From the NCBI GenBank assembly GCA_014695195.1, contig JACJNW010000039.1:1-64000 (forward strand): a DNA stretch of 64,000 bases, in the 5' to 3' direction. The position numbers were made by a program, and so were the translations under genes. This stretch comes from Cyanobacteria bacterium FACHB-DQ100 (lineage in GTDB: Bacteria; Cyanobacteriota; Cyanobacteriia; Leptolyngbyales; Leptolyngbyaceae). Below, piece after piece: positions 34,940 through 43,616 of this stretch; positions within the stretch are counted from its first letter, which is position 1, and each line of letters opens with the position of its first letter. The notes beneath the pieces are model-generated. The model did no database searches, was not told where the DNA came from, and was given only the letters and a program-made list of their open reading frames with translations.

Positions 34940-36514
34940 TTACAAAATTCCGCGTTTTCCGTTGGGTCTGACGGTTAGCCAGTTCATTTTTGCGGTGGTT
35001 AACTGTTCTTCAGTGATTTTCGCGCCTGTGAGATTCGCGCCACAAAGGTTCGCTCCCCGGAGATTGGCATTGAGCAAATAGGCTTGGGTGAGATCGGCTC
35101 CCCGCAAATCTGCCCCTTGTAAATCCGCATTGCTCAGATAAGACTGCGCCATATTGGTATCACGTAAATTTGCGCGGCTTAAGTTGGCTCGCCCAAAATC
35201 TGCGTTAAATAAGTTTGCGCCTTGTAAGTTAATTTGCTTGAGATTCGATTGGTGAAAGACTGCACCGGCTAGATTAATTTTTGGAGCGACGACAGCGCAC
35301 AGCTCTACAGAAGCAAAATCGCGTTTTCCTTTGGTATACAAATTAGCGAGAGTGATAGCATCCAGTTTTGTGGCCTGATTGATTCTGCCTTCGGTCATGC
35401 CGCTAGTGCGTCCGCCCGAATCACGAGGACGGGCTGCCATCATCCGGTTTCGGGCGGCTCCGGTTTGGGTGTGAGTTGAGTCCGATCGCGTATTCCTAGC
35501 ACGAATTGCCATTGCTGCGCGAGCGGCGGGAGAGCTTGGCTGGGAATCGGGTTCGCGTTTCGGCAGGGTCGATCGGGCGGTGACGCTATTCATGCTGTTT
35601 GCCAAACTATCAAGATACGGTTCTAAGTCCAGCGCCCGGAGAATCTCATTAGCCGACTGAAACCGATGCCGCACGGACACTTCCAGCATTTTCTTCAAGA
35701 CACCTGCAAAGTGTTCGCTGACGTGAACTTGCCTTTGCCAGAGGAGTTCGCCTGTTGTGGGATCGTAATCTAAATCTTTAGGAGATTTCCCAGACAAGAG
35801 ATAAATACAGGTGACTCCGAGTGCATACAAGTCACTGGCATACACTGGACGCATCGCCATTTGCTCTGGTGGGGCAAACCCTGGTGTCCCAATGGCGTAA
35901 GCGGTTAAAGCAGTTTGATCCGATAAGCTTGTAGAAATCGAGTTAACCTGATTTTTCACGGCTCCAAAGTCAATTAGCACAAGCTTGCAGTCTTGCGATC
36001 GGCGGATCAGATTTGCAGGCTTGATGTCCCGGTGAATCACTTGATGGCTATGCACGTACTGCATGATCGGTAGAATTTCACTGAGAAACTGTTTGACTCC
36101 AGCTTCACTGAACGCGCCCGATCGTTTGATTTCCTGTTGCAGCGTCGATCCGCTAATATACTCTTGAACTAGATAAAATTCTTGATTTGCCTCAAAATAA
36201 TCCAGCAAACGTGGCACTTGTGGATGATTGCCAATTCGTCCCAGCGTCTGGGCTTCTCGTTCAAACAAATCTCGCGCCATTTGCATGACATGAGGAGCCG
36301 TTGCGGTGGGACGGAGTTGTTTAATCACGCAATGAGGCTGACCGGGAAGCGATTCATCCCTAGCTAGAAATGTTGCACCAAAGCCACCTTGACCCAGCGC
36401 GTGAAACACCCGATACCGATCACGCAACAGCAGAGAAACACCACAAGCTTGACACCGCTCAACGTTCGCCAGATTTTCGGGATTAGAACAGACTGGATTT
36501 AAGCAATAGCTCAT
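34940..36514 (-). CDS. Ser/Thr protein kinase with zinc-ribbon-like N-terminus and pentapeptide-repeat tail (SpkB-like)
   Basis: A 524-residue protein starting at ATG 36514 (MSYCLNPVCSNPENLANVER), with a CxxxxC...CxxC cysteine knot that could bind zinc. The kinase domain has LGQGGFGATFLARDE, the VAIK-type lysine in CVIKQLRPTA, HRDIKPANLIRRSQD, LIDFGAVKNQV and GTPGFAPPEQMA, so it is catalytically complete. The C-terminal 120 residues are pentapeptide repeats (NLKQINLQGANLFNADFGRA, NLRGANLCGANLTGAKITEE). This layout is that of SpkB in Synechocystis, linked to oxidative-stress tolerance. Divergent from tadA. Confidence 0.87.
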   Translation of the reverse strand: MSYCLNPVCSNPENLANVERCQACGVSLLLRDRYRVFHALGQGGFGATFLARDESLPGQPHCVIKQLRPTATAPHVMQMARDLFEREAQTLGRIGNHPQVPRLLDYFEANQEFYLVQEYISGSTLQQEIKRSGAFSEAGVKQFLSEILPIMQYVHSHQVIHRDIKPANLIRRSQDCKLVLIDFGAVKNQVNSISTSLSDQTALTAYAIGTPGFAPPEQMAMRPVYASDLYALGVTCIYLLSGKSPKDLDYDPTTGELLWQRQVHVSEHFAGVLKKMLEVSVRHRFQSANEILRALDLEPYLDSLANSMNSVTARSTLPKREPDSQPSSPAARAAMAIRARNTRSDSTHTQTGAARNRMMAARPRDSGGRTSGMTEGRINQATKLDAITLANLYTKGKRDFASVELCAVVAPKINLAGAVFHQSNLKQINLQGANLFNADFGRANLSRANLRDTNMAQSYLSNADLQGADLRGADLTQAYLLNANLRGANLCGANLTGAKITEEQLTTAKMNWLTVRPNGKRGIL

Positions 36515-36620
36515 GAGGACATCGATCGCGCTACAGAATGTTTGACCCTGAACTGCCCAGAGCTGCAAGAATCTCCAAGGCAATCAGGTAGAGTATTCCC
36601 TAAAAGCCTCAATAAAGTTC

Positions 36621-37121
36621 ATGGTTTCTGGGTACCCAAGTGGGATCAATAGCGCTGGCTATTCCACGCACTGCGATTGGATGCGGCGAGCGCTCGAATT
36701 GGCACAGCAAGCCGGAGATGCGGGAGAAGTTCCGGTTGGTGCGATCGTGGTTCGATCTAGCACGATTATTGCGGAGGCTGAGAACCGCCGAGAACGCGAT
36801 CGCGATCCGACGGCTCATGCAGAAGTGTTGGCGCTGCGACAAGCGGGGCAAGCTTTACAGTCCTGGCATTTAAATGACTGTACGCTGTACGTAACGCTGG
36901 AACCCTGCCCGATGTGTGCGGGTGCGATCGTCTTGGCGCGATTAGGAATGCTTGTTTATGGAGCTGATGATCCGAAAGCTGGCGCGATTCGGACAGTGTT
37001 GAATTTGCCGGATAGCGCGGCATCGAATCATCGATTAACAGTATTCGGTGGGATTTTAGAAATGCCTTGCCGGGATCAATTGCAGCAATGGTTTCGACAG
37101 CGGCGTGAGCGTAAAGATTAA
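36621..37121 (+). CDS. tadA: tRNA-specific adenosine deaminase
   Basis: A 166-residue cytidine-deaminase-fold enzyme that converts A34 to inosine in tRNA-Arg(ACG), allowing wobble reading. Seen: the zinc/catalytic motif PTAHAEVLALRQAG (HAE), TLYVTLEPCPMCAGAIVLAR (PCxxC), and LVYGADDPKAGAIRTVLNL. ATG 36621 gives about 20 residues before the first domain helix MRRALELAQQAGDAGEVPVG; a start at 36681 is the alternative. Divergent from the kinase gene, with a 106-base gap. The convergent TPR-kinase lies downstream. Confidence 0.9.
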   Translation: MVSGYPSGINSAGYSTHCDWMRRALELAQQAGDAGEVPVGAIVVRSSTIIAEAENRRERDRDPTAHAEVLALRQAGQALQSWHLNDCTLYVTLEPCPMCAGAIVLARLGMLVYGADDPKAGAIRTVLNLPDSAASNHRLTVFGGILEMPCRDQLQQWFRQRRERKD

Positions 37122-37234
37122 TGCGAATCCGACAGACTGCGGTTCGAGACTGATCCCAATCGGCTTGCTTTTAGCTGGTCTGACGCAGAGCGTGGGAGAG
37201 TTCCACTGCTAGCAGTGGGAGTTTGCCAATTTGG

Positions 37235-39067
37235 CTAGTTTCGCTTTTGATTGTCGCCTCGGTTCAGTTTTTGCTCAATCTGCTGCCGCAGACTGAGCGC
37301 GTCTTGGTAATCGGGTCGAAGCTGAATGGCTTTGTCGATCGATGCGATCGATTCATCAATCCGCCCCAAGCGCCACAATACAGCACCCCGATTGTTCCAA
37401 GCCTCTGCTAAATCTGGTTTGAGGGTGGTTGCTTTATCCAGGGCGGCGATCGCTTCAGGGAAACGACCAAACCGGAACAGTAGCGTTCCCTGATTGCTCC
37501 ACGCCTCAGCAAAATCAGGCTTCAGGGTGATAGCGCGTTGATAAAGCGGCAAGGCTTGCTCGTACTGTTGCTGTTGCTCCAGAGCGTACCCTTTACTCCA
37601 TAAAGCTTCTGGATAATTCGGGCGCAGCGCTAATGCAGCCTCACACGCCGTGATCGCATCTTTACTACGCTGTAAATAATTCAAGCTGTAGCACCGTCCC
37701 CAATGCGCTTCAGCAGATTTGGCATCGATCGTGATCATCCGATCGTAGGTGTTCACGGCTTGCTGATACTGCTTTGCTGTCCGCTGCTGTTTTGCTTCGT
37801 CGAGGAGTTTTGCAGCTTGAGTCGCCGGATTCGGGGAAGGAGCAGGCGTGGAAATGCTCAGATTTCTTTGAGGGGGACGAGTGGCATTCCAACCGAAAAA
37901 AGTAGCGCCTAGTATCGTGAGTCCGATCGCAGGAGGCAGCATCCGACGGCGAGAAATCTTAGCGAGCGGTTCGCGCCATCTGACCGTTACGCTTTGCTTA
38001 AGTGTGCTGACTCGCATTAGGGATGTCGCCGCTAAGACGGTGGGACGGAACGACGCGAGAAACGGAAAGATTTTTCGCGCCTGCATCGCTGCATTGTCTA
38101 AATTGCGTGGAGGATTCACGGCTAAGGCTGCTGTGGGTACCGGAACCGAAGCGGTTCCGGTAGAGTTTGACGCGATCGGTGGATGTGAAGGCAGGGGGAT
38201 AGGTGCAGCGCCGAGATCTGCGGAAATCGCTTGAATGGCGGTCAAAGCTTGTACAGCAGTGGCATAGCGATCGCGAAAGTCAGCACAGATCATCTTCTCT
38301 AGCACAGCAGCGATCGCGGGGCTAAGATCGGGTAGATGATCGCGCCACTGAAGCTCTCCGGTATTCGGATTTTGAGTGAGATGGGAAGGCGGAAGTCCGG
38401 TGAGAGCTTCGATCGCAATCACACCAACCGCATAAATATCGCTACTAAAGCGGGGCATTCCTGCCATTTGTTCGATCGCCATATAGCCTGGAGTGCCGAT
38501 CGGGATCGTATGAGTTGGCACAGTGTGACTGAATCCGGTACTGACTTGCTTCACGGCTCCGAAATCGATCAGCACAATTTTGCCATCTGAGCGACGACGC
38601 ATCAGATTTGAGGGCTTGATGTCGCGATGAATCACGTTCTGCTGATGCACAAAGCTCAGTCCGTCAAGCAAGCTGCGAAGCATCCAGAGGACTTGCGCTT
38701 CTGACCAGGGTTGCCCAGCAATCAGTTCTTCACCCACGGGGTGTCCGTCGATCCACTCCTGAACCAGGTAGAATTCTGAATTCTCCTGAAAGTGAGCCAG
38801 CAGGCGCGGAATTTGATCGTGATGTCCCAAGCGATAAAGCACTTGCGCCTCCGTATCAAACAGGCGGGCAGCGACCTGCAAGCTTTGGGGATGAGTAGAC
38901 TGGGGTTTCAGTTGTTTCACGACGCAGCGAGGCTGACCGGGAAGGTGCAAATCCGCAGCAAGAAAAGTTTGACCGAATCCACCCGCGCTCAATTCCTGAA
39001 TAACTTGATAGCGACCCCCCAATGGATGATTGGACGAATTAGACTGAAATCGCTGTAAAACACTCAC
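37235..39067 (-). CDS. Ser/Thr protein kinase with C-terminal TPR repeats
   Basis: A 610-residue protein. The kinase domain (about 10-270) starts YQVIQELSAGGFGQTFLAAD, with the lysine in CVVKQLKPQS, then HRDIKPSNLMRRRSDGKIVL, IDFGAVKQV and IPIGTPGYMAIEQMAG, so it is catalytically complete. After a linker (about 300-370) a single hydrophobic segment MLPPAIGLTILGATFFGW predicts membrane insertion. The C-terminal 190 residues are at least four TPR units, such as AEAHWGRCYSLNYLQRSKDA and FAEAWSNQGTLLFRFGRFPE. Inferred: a transmembrane kinase with a protein-binding outer domain. It shares domain sequence with the SpkB-like kinase at 34940. Confidence 0.85.
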   Translation of the reverse strand: MSVLQRFQSNSSNHPLGGRYQVIQELSAGGFGQTFLAADLHLPGQPRCVVKQLKPQSTHPQSLQVAARLFDTEAQVLYRLGHHDQIPRLLAHFQENSEFYLVQEWIDGHPVGEELIAGQPWSEAQVLWMLRSLLDGLSFVHQQNVIHRDIKPSNLMRRRSDGKIVLIDFGAVKQVSTGFSHTVPTHTIPIGTPGYMAIEQMAGMPRFSSDIYAVGVIAIEALTGLPPSHLTQNPNTGELQWRDHLPDLSPAIAAVLEKMICADFRDRYATAVQALTAIQAISADLGAAPIPLPSHPPIASNSTGTASVPVPTAALAVNPPRNLDNAAMQARKIFPFLASFRPTVLAATSLMRVSTLKQSVTVRWREPLAKISRRRMLPPAIGLTILGATFFGWNATRPPQRNLSISTPAPSPNPATQAAKLLDEAKQQRTAKQYQQAVNTYDRMITIDAKSAEAHWGRCYSLNYLQRSKDAITACEAALALRPNYPEALWSKGYALEQQQQYEQALPLYQRAITLKPDFAEAWSNQGTLLFRFGRFPEAIAALDKATTLKPDLAEAWNNRGAVLWRLGRIDESIASIDKAIQLRPDYQDALSLRQQIEQKLNRGDNQKRN

Positions 39068-39251
39068 GAATTGTTCTCACTCCTGGTGCATCGAACTTAC
39101 GTCTTCTTACCCTACTTTCAGGGATTAGGGTAGGGGTCAGGCAAAGTTTTTAACTTCGGTTCCTGCTCAATTTTTTCAAACAAAGTTCAGGGCTATGATC
39201 CCCCAGGGAGAGAAGCCGGCTCTGAGAGTCGATCTCAATCTGCAAAAAACC

Positions 39252-39276
39252 AAAAAAGCGGGATTGCTCCCGCCTT
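39252..39276 (-). terminator. intrinsic terminator of gyrA
   Basis: Read on the minus strand the hairpin GCGGG-AGCAAT-CCCGC is followed by a run of T residues, immediately downstream of the gyrA stop. Confidence 0.85.
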
Positions 39277-39280
39277 TTGA

Positions 39281-41878
39281 TTATTCTGCGTCGTCTTCGA
39301 GATCACCCACTTCAGTTTCCTCTGCAGTGGGAGGAACAAGCGCAACGGCTGCGATCGCATCTTCTTCGTCTAATCGCTGCACTCTGACTCCAGTGGCGGC
39401 GCGTGACTGCGATGAAATTGCATCCACCGACTGCCGAATAATAATGCCGCGATTGGTAATTAGCATCATTTCATCGCCTTCGTTGACAATGTGCAGCGCA
39501 GACAAAGTATCACCCGGTTTGCGGAACTTCGTCACCACAATTCCCATTCCTGCTCGGTTTTGCAGACGGAATTGTTTGACCGGAACTCGCTTACCATAGC
39601 CTCCGGTCGTGACGACAAGCGCCCACGGGCCGGACTGCGGCGGCAGTTCTGTGTTCTCGTCCAAGCTTGCTTCATCTTCAACGCCGGCAGGATCTTCGGC
39701 TTGCGCTTGGGCAACATCTGCCACAATTTGACCTGGCAGGATTGCCATACCGACTAAGCTATCGCCTTCTCGGAGAGACATCGCTCTTACCCCACGAGTT
39801 GCACGACCGAGTGGGCGCAATTGCTCATGGTTGACGCGGAAGTGAATTGATCGACCCTGACTTGATCCAATAATGATGCTGTCATCTACTCGCGATAGTC
39901 TCACCCATCGCAGTTGGTCGCCTTCTTCGAGCGAGATCGCAATCAAGCCGTTGGTGCGAATGTTGCTGAAGGCTGAGAGTGCCGTTTTCTTGATGTAGCC
40001 TTTGTTGGTCAACATCACCAGGTACTCATCATCGGAGAACTCACTCACAGAGATAACCGAGGTGATTTTTTCTCCGTGCGGCACAGTGAGCAACTGCACG
40101 ATCGGCGTTCCTCGCGAGGTTCTTGATCCGACTGGAATTTGATAGGCTTTCAGCGCGTAGACGACTCCACGATCGCTAAAGAACAATACGCTGTCGTGGT
40201 CGCAGCAGCTAATGAAGTGTTCAACGGCATCGTCTTCCTTCATTCGCGCTCCAGACTTACCGCGAGTGGCGCGATTCTGGGCTTCAAACGTGCTGATCGG
40301 CATGCGCTTGATGTAGCCTTGTTCGGTGACAAGCACGATCGATTTCTCATTTGCAATCAGATCGATATCACCGAGGTCGTCTTCAGACTGTTCGATGATA
40401 GTTCGACGCGGTGTGGCATGACTCGCTCTAAGCTGCGTGACCTCTTGAGTGATGATGTCTAAGATGCGATCGCGTCTTGCCAAGATATCTAACAAGTCTT
40501 GAATTTGAGCTTGCAAATCTTGGTGTTCTTGCTCGATCTTTTCGGCTTCGAGTGCTGTTAACCGTCGAAGCTGCATTTGCAGAATTGCATCCGCTTGCTG
40601 TTCTGAAAGCGAGTAGGTTTCAATCAGTTGTTGTTTCGCCGTTGCGGTATCAGCCGCATGACGAATCAGCGCAATAATGCGATCGAGATTCGCCAGTGCA
40701 ATTAACAATCCTTGCAGGAGATGATCGCGTTCTTGAGCTTTGCGGAGTTGGTACTGGGTGCGGCGGGTGATTGCTTCGACTCGGAACTCTAGGAACACGC
40801 TCAAGAACTGCCTCAGAGTCAGAAGCTGAGGTTCACCGTTCACGAGCGCCAGCATATTCGCGCCAAAGTTCGCCTGAATCGGAGTCTGCTTGTAGAGATT
40901 GTTTAACACGACGCGCGGGTAAGCATCGCGCCGCAGTTCGATGACAACTCGCATTCCGTCACGATCGCTCTCGTCGCGCACATCAGAAATGCCTTCGATC
41001 TTACGATCGTTCACCAGTTCTGCAATGCGTTCGATTAAAGCAGCTTTGTTGGTTTGATAGGGCAGAGCGGTAATAATGATCGCTTCTTTGTCCGGTCGTC
41101 CGCGCTGTTCGATCGTCTCGATCGCTGCCACACCTCGCATCGTGATTGAGCCGCGTCCTGTTGTGTAGGCTTCGCGAATTCCAGTCCGTCCTAAAATTTG
41201 CGCGCCTGTGGGAAAGTCAGGGCCTGGAATGTACTGCATCAATTCCAAATCAGTCAGGTCTGGATTTTGAATCAATGCGACTAAGCCATCGATCAATTCC
41301 CCTAAGTTATGCGGTGGAATGTTCGTCGCCATCCCGACTGCAATTCCGGCTGAACCATTGAGCAGAAGCTGCGGAATGCGGGCGGGGAGAACGGTCGGTT
41401 CTTGTACCGAACCATCGAAGTTATCGATAAAATCGACGGTCTCCGATTCGATGTCTTGCAGCAGCGCGTTGCCAGTCAGTGAAGTTAAACGACACTCGGT
41501 GTATCGCATCGCTGCGGGAGGATCGTTGTCGATCGATCCGAAGTTTCCATGCCCATCAATCAAGGGCGATCGCATCGAAAAGTCCTGCGCCATCCGCACT
41601 AAGGCATCGTACACGGCGGTATCTCCGTGCGGATGGTATTTCCCCAGCACTTCCCCGACCACACGGGCACACTTTCTAAAGGGTCGATCGTGCGTCAGTC
41701 CTAATTCGTGCATAGCATAAAGAATACGACGATGCACAGGTTTCAGCCCGTCCCGCGCATCGGGCAGCGCCCGCCCTACGATGACGCTCATCGCGTATTC
41801 CAGGTAAGACCGCTGCATTTCGTTGCGTAAATCGGTTGGAATAATCCGATCTTGGGGCGGTTCCTGGGAGAAGGTCAT
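39281..41878 (-). CDS. gyrA: DNA gyrase subunit A
   Basis: An 865-residue type-II topoisomerase breakage-reunion subunit. It cuts and rejoins DNA to introduce negative supercoils with GyrB. Seen: [20 protein letters not shown] near residue 29, [33 protein letters not shown], and [11 protein letters not shown] with the catalytic Tyr near 125. The C-terminal beta-pinwheel has repeated G-Y/Y-V-K motifs ([38 protein letters not shown]). The segment [10 protein letters not shown] is the GyrA-box-like site that separates GyrA from ParC. The acidic tail [10 protein letters not shown] is typical. A terminator follows. Confidence 0.93.
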   Translation of the reverse strand: MTFSQEPPQDRIIPTDLRNEMQRSYLEYAMSVIVGRALPDARDGLKPVHRRILYAMHELGLTHDRPFRKCARVVGEVLGKYHPHGDTAVYDALVRMAQDFSMRSPLIDGHGNFGSIDNDPPAAMRYTECRLTSLTGNALLQDIESETVDFIDNFDGSVQEPTVLPARIPQLLLNGSAGIAVGMATNIPPHNLGELIDGLVALIQNPDLTDLELMQYIPGPDFPTGAQILGRTGIREAYTTGRGSITMRGVAAIETIEQRGRPDKEAIIITALPYQTNKAALIERIAELVNDRKIEGISDVRDESDRDGMRVVIELRRDAYPRVVLNNLYKQTPIQANFGANMLALVNGEPQLLTLRQFLSVFLEFRVEAITRRTQYQLRKAQERDHLLQGLLIALANLDRIIALIRHAADTATAKQQLIETYSLSEQQADAILQMQLRRLTALEAEKIEQEHQDLQAQIQDLLDILARRDRILDIITQEVTQLRASHATPRRTIIEQSEDDLGDIDLIANEKSIVLVTEQGYIKRMPISTFEAQNRATRGKSGARMKEDDAVEHFISCCDHDSVLFFSDRGVVYALKAYQIPVGSRTSRGTPIVQLLTVPHGEKITSVISVSEFSDDEYLVMLTNKGYIKKTALSAFSNIRTNGLIAISLEEGDQLRWVRLSRVDDSIIIGSSQGRSIHFRVNHEQLRPLGRATRGVRAMSLREGDSLVGMAILPGQIVADVAQAQAEDPAGVEDEASLDENTELPPQSGPWALVVTTGGYGKRVPVKQFRLQNRAGMGIVVTKFRKPGDTLSALHIVNEGDEMMLITNRGIIIRQSVDAISSQSRAATGVRVQRLDEEDAIAAVALVPPTAEETEVGDLEDDAE

Positions 41879-42042
41879 AGAAGACTCCGAGATACTTTTG
41901 TACTATCGAAAAGCGAAAAAATATGAGCGGAAAAAGATGCCTAGAAAGTATAGCTGCTTCGGCTCATATTGGATAAATTTTAGCACAAATTTAGCTTTGG
42001 GATCGGGGCTGAAATCCTTATGAAATCTAGGGTTTACTGGGA

Positions 42043-42957
42043 TTATTTAAGAATTGCGGCAAGGGCTTGGTTTACGGTTGGATACTCGTACTCGAAGCCG
42101 GTGGTCAGGGTACGTTTTGGCAAAACTTGCTGTCCTTCGAGAACGACGATCGCGCCATCGCCCAATAATGCTTCTAACGCAAATGCCGGAACGGGCAACC
42201 AAGACGGACGATTCATCACTTGTCCGAGCGCGTCGGTGAGTTCTGCCATTTTCACCGGATTCGGAGCCGTTGCGTTATAGGTGCCTTCTAGATTGGAATC
42301 GGTCAGGGCTTTGAGAATCAGATTGACTAAATCCTCACGATGAATCCAGGAGAACCACTGTTTGCCTGAACCGATCGGCCCTCCCGCAAACATCCGAAAC
42401 GGGGTTAACATTTTACCCAGTGCGCCGCCGTTTTCGAGAACAATTCCGATTCGGAAGATTACTAATCGGGTGCCGCTTTCTTTGACTTTGCTGGCTTCTG
42501 CTTCCCAAGCCTGACACACTTCGGCTAAGAAATCTTGTCCTGCGGCACTGGCTTCATCGAACGCCGCCGTTTCACTGGTGCCGTAAAAGCCGATCGCTGA
42601 CGCATTCACGAGCACAGACGGTTTTGGATTGGCTTGAGCAATCCCATTCACCACATTTTGAGTCGTCAAAGTCCGGCTTTCTAGCAGAGATTTCTTGATC
42701 TCAGGAGTCCAGCGATTTTCAGCGATCGGTTCTCCGGCTAAATTCACAACCGCATCGCAGCCTGAGATTTTTGCTTGCCAGTCTCCCGCTTGTTTCGGAT
42801 TGTATGCAACGATTTCTAAGTTTGAGGAGCGCGGAAGTTTTCGTTCTGCGCTGGCTCGATCGCGGCTGAATGCAACCACCGAATTCCCTTCTGCTAACAA
42901 TCGTTCCACTAACCGTGATCCGACAAATCCTGTTGCCCCAGTCACCGCGACTTTCAT
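42043..42957 (-). CDS. TIGR01777-family SDR epimerase (YfcH/SulA-like)
   Basis: A 304-residue NAD(P)-binding extended SDR. Seen: MKVAVTGATGFVGSRLVERL (glycine motif GxxGxxG), DAVVNLAGEPIAENRW, VNASAIGFYGTSETAAFDEA (catalytic-site region), WFSWIHREDLVNLILKALTD, and the C-terminal VLPKRTLTTGFEYEYPTVNQ. The family is called TIGR01777 epimerase; its substrate is unknown, and it is often mis-called a cell-division inhibitor. I start at ATG 42957 rather than TTG 42966, since the strand MKVAVTGA opens there. Confidence 0.88.
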   Translation of the reverse strand: MKVAVTGATGFVGSRLVERLLAEGNSVVAFSRDRASAERKLPRSSNLEIVAYNPKQAGDWQAKISGCDAVVNLAGEPIAENRWTPEIKKSLLESRTLTTQNVVNGIAQANPKPSVLVNASAIGFYGTSETAAFDEASAAGQDFLAEVCQAWEAEASKVKESGTRLVIFRIGIVLENGGALGKMLTPFRMFAGGPIGSGKQWFSWIHREDLVNLILKALTDSNLEGTYNATAPNPVKMAELTDALGQVMNRPSWLPVPAFALEALLGDGAIVVLEGQQVLPKRTLTTGFEYEYPTVNQALAAILK

Positions 42958-42998
42958 AATCTTCAAGACGAAACGCCATCTGCAAGTATAGATCGCGC

Positions 42999-43616
42999 TT
43001 AATTCGGATCGAGTTCGCCGATCGACTTAAACTGATTCTGCTCGTCGAGTTGCACGACGATCGCTTCACCCTGATCGGGAACAACATCCGTGATCGCCGT
43101 AATGTTGACTTGATGCGTCACCATGATCACGACTTGCTTTGCAGCTTTGTTTTTGATCATGAATTGGCGGAGTTGTTCAGTTTGTCGCGGTTCGGTAGAT
43201 CTGTCGCGAAAAAAAGAATTTAGCGCGGGAAACGGCTCAACTTTTCCTAAATTCATCAATTGAGCCGTTTCCAAGCAGCGACACCACTGACTCGATAGCA
43301 CTCGCGACACGGGAACTTGTCGCTGTCTGAACACTTGACCGATTTGTTTGGCTTGATTTCTACCTTCTTGGGACAAATTGCGCTGAGTCGAACAATCGTT
43401 TAAGCGAAAGTTGCCTGGGTCACCTGTTCCGGGAGCCAGCGCGTGACGCATCAGAATCACCGTGAAGGTTTCTACTTGCCGCAATTGTCCCCAAATTGAT
43501 CGATCGACCGGAGCAGGTCGAGCATTCACAGTTTCATCAGAAGCTTGAGATAGTGAACGATCGTACCCGCATCCAATCAATAACAATGGCAACAGCCAAA
43601 CAAACCACTTCATCAT
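42999..43616 (-). CDS. histidine-phosphatase-family lipoprotein
   Basis: A 205-residue phosphoglycerate-mutase-like protein. Lipobox LLLIGCGYD at residue 16 predicts a membrane-anchored periplasmic location. Seen: FTVILMRHALAPGTGDPGNF (RH nucleophile), SSQWCRCLETAQLMNLG (Arg), and VIMVTHQVNITAITDVVPDQ (second His). The acid/base Glu is within FPALNSFFRD or near it, and is less clear. The gene overlaps the speA stop by 1 base, so translation is coupled to arginine decarboxylase. The substrate is unknown. Confidence 0.83.
   Translation of the reverse strand: MMKWFVWLLPLLLIGCGYDRSLSQASDETVNARPAPVDRSIWGQLRQVETFTVILMRHALAPGTGDPGNFRLNDCSTQRNLSQEGRNQAKQIGQVFRQRQVPVSRVLSSQWCRCLETAQLMNLGKVEPFPALNSFFRDRSTEPRQTEQLRQFMIKNKAAKQVVIMVTHQVNITAITDVVPDQGEAIVVQLDEQNQFKSIGELDPN

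Noticed and set aside
37203-37218. Palindrome CCACTGCTAGCAGTGG between tadA and the TPR kinase as a terminator
   Set aside because: The palindrome is perfect but lacks a T-run on either strand, so I cannot call it a terminator; it may be chance or a binding site.
39195-41878. Many plus-strand open frames opposite gyrA
   Set aside because: They lie antisense to an intact, strongly conserved gene and show no motif; treated as shadows.
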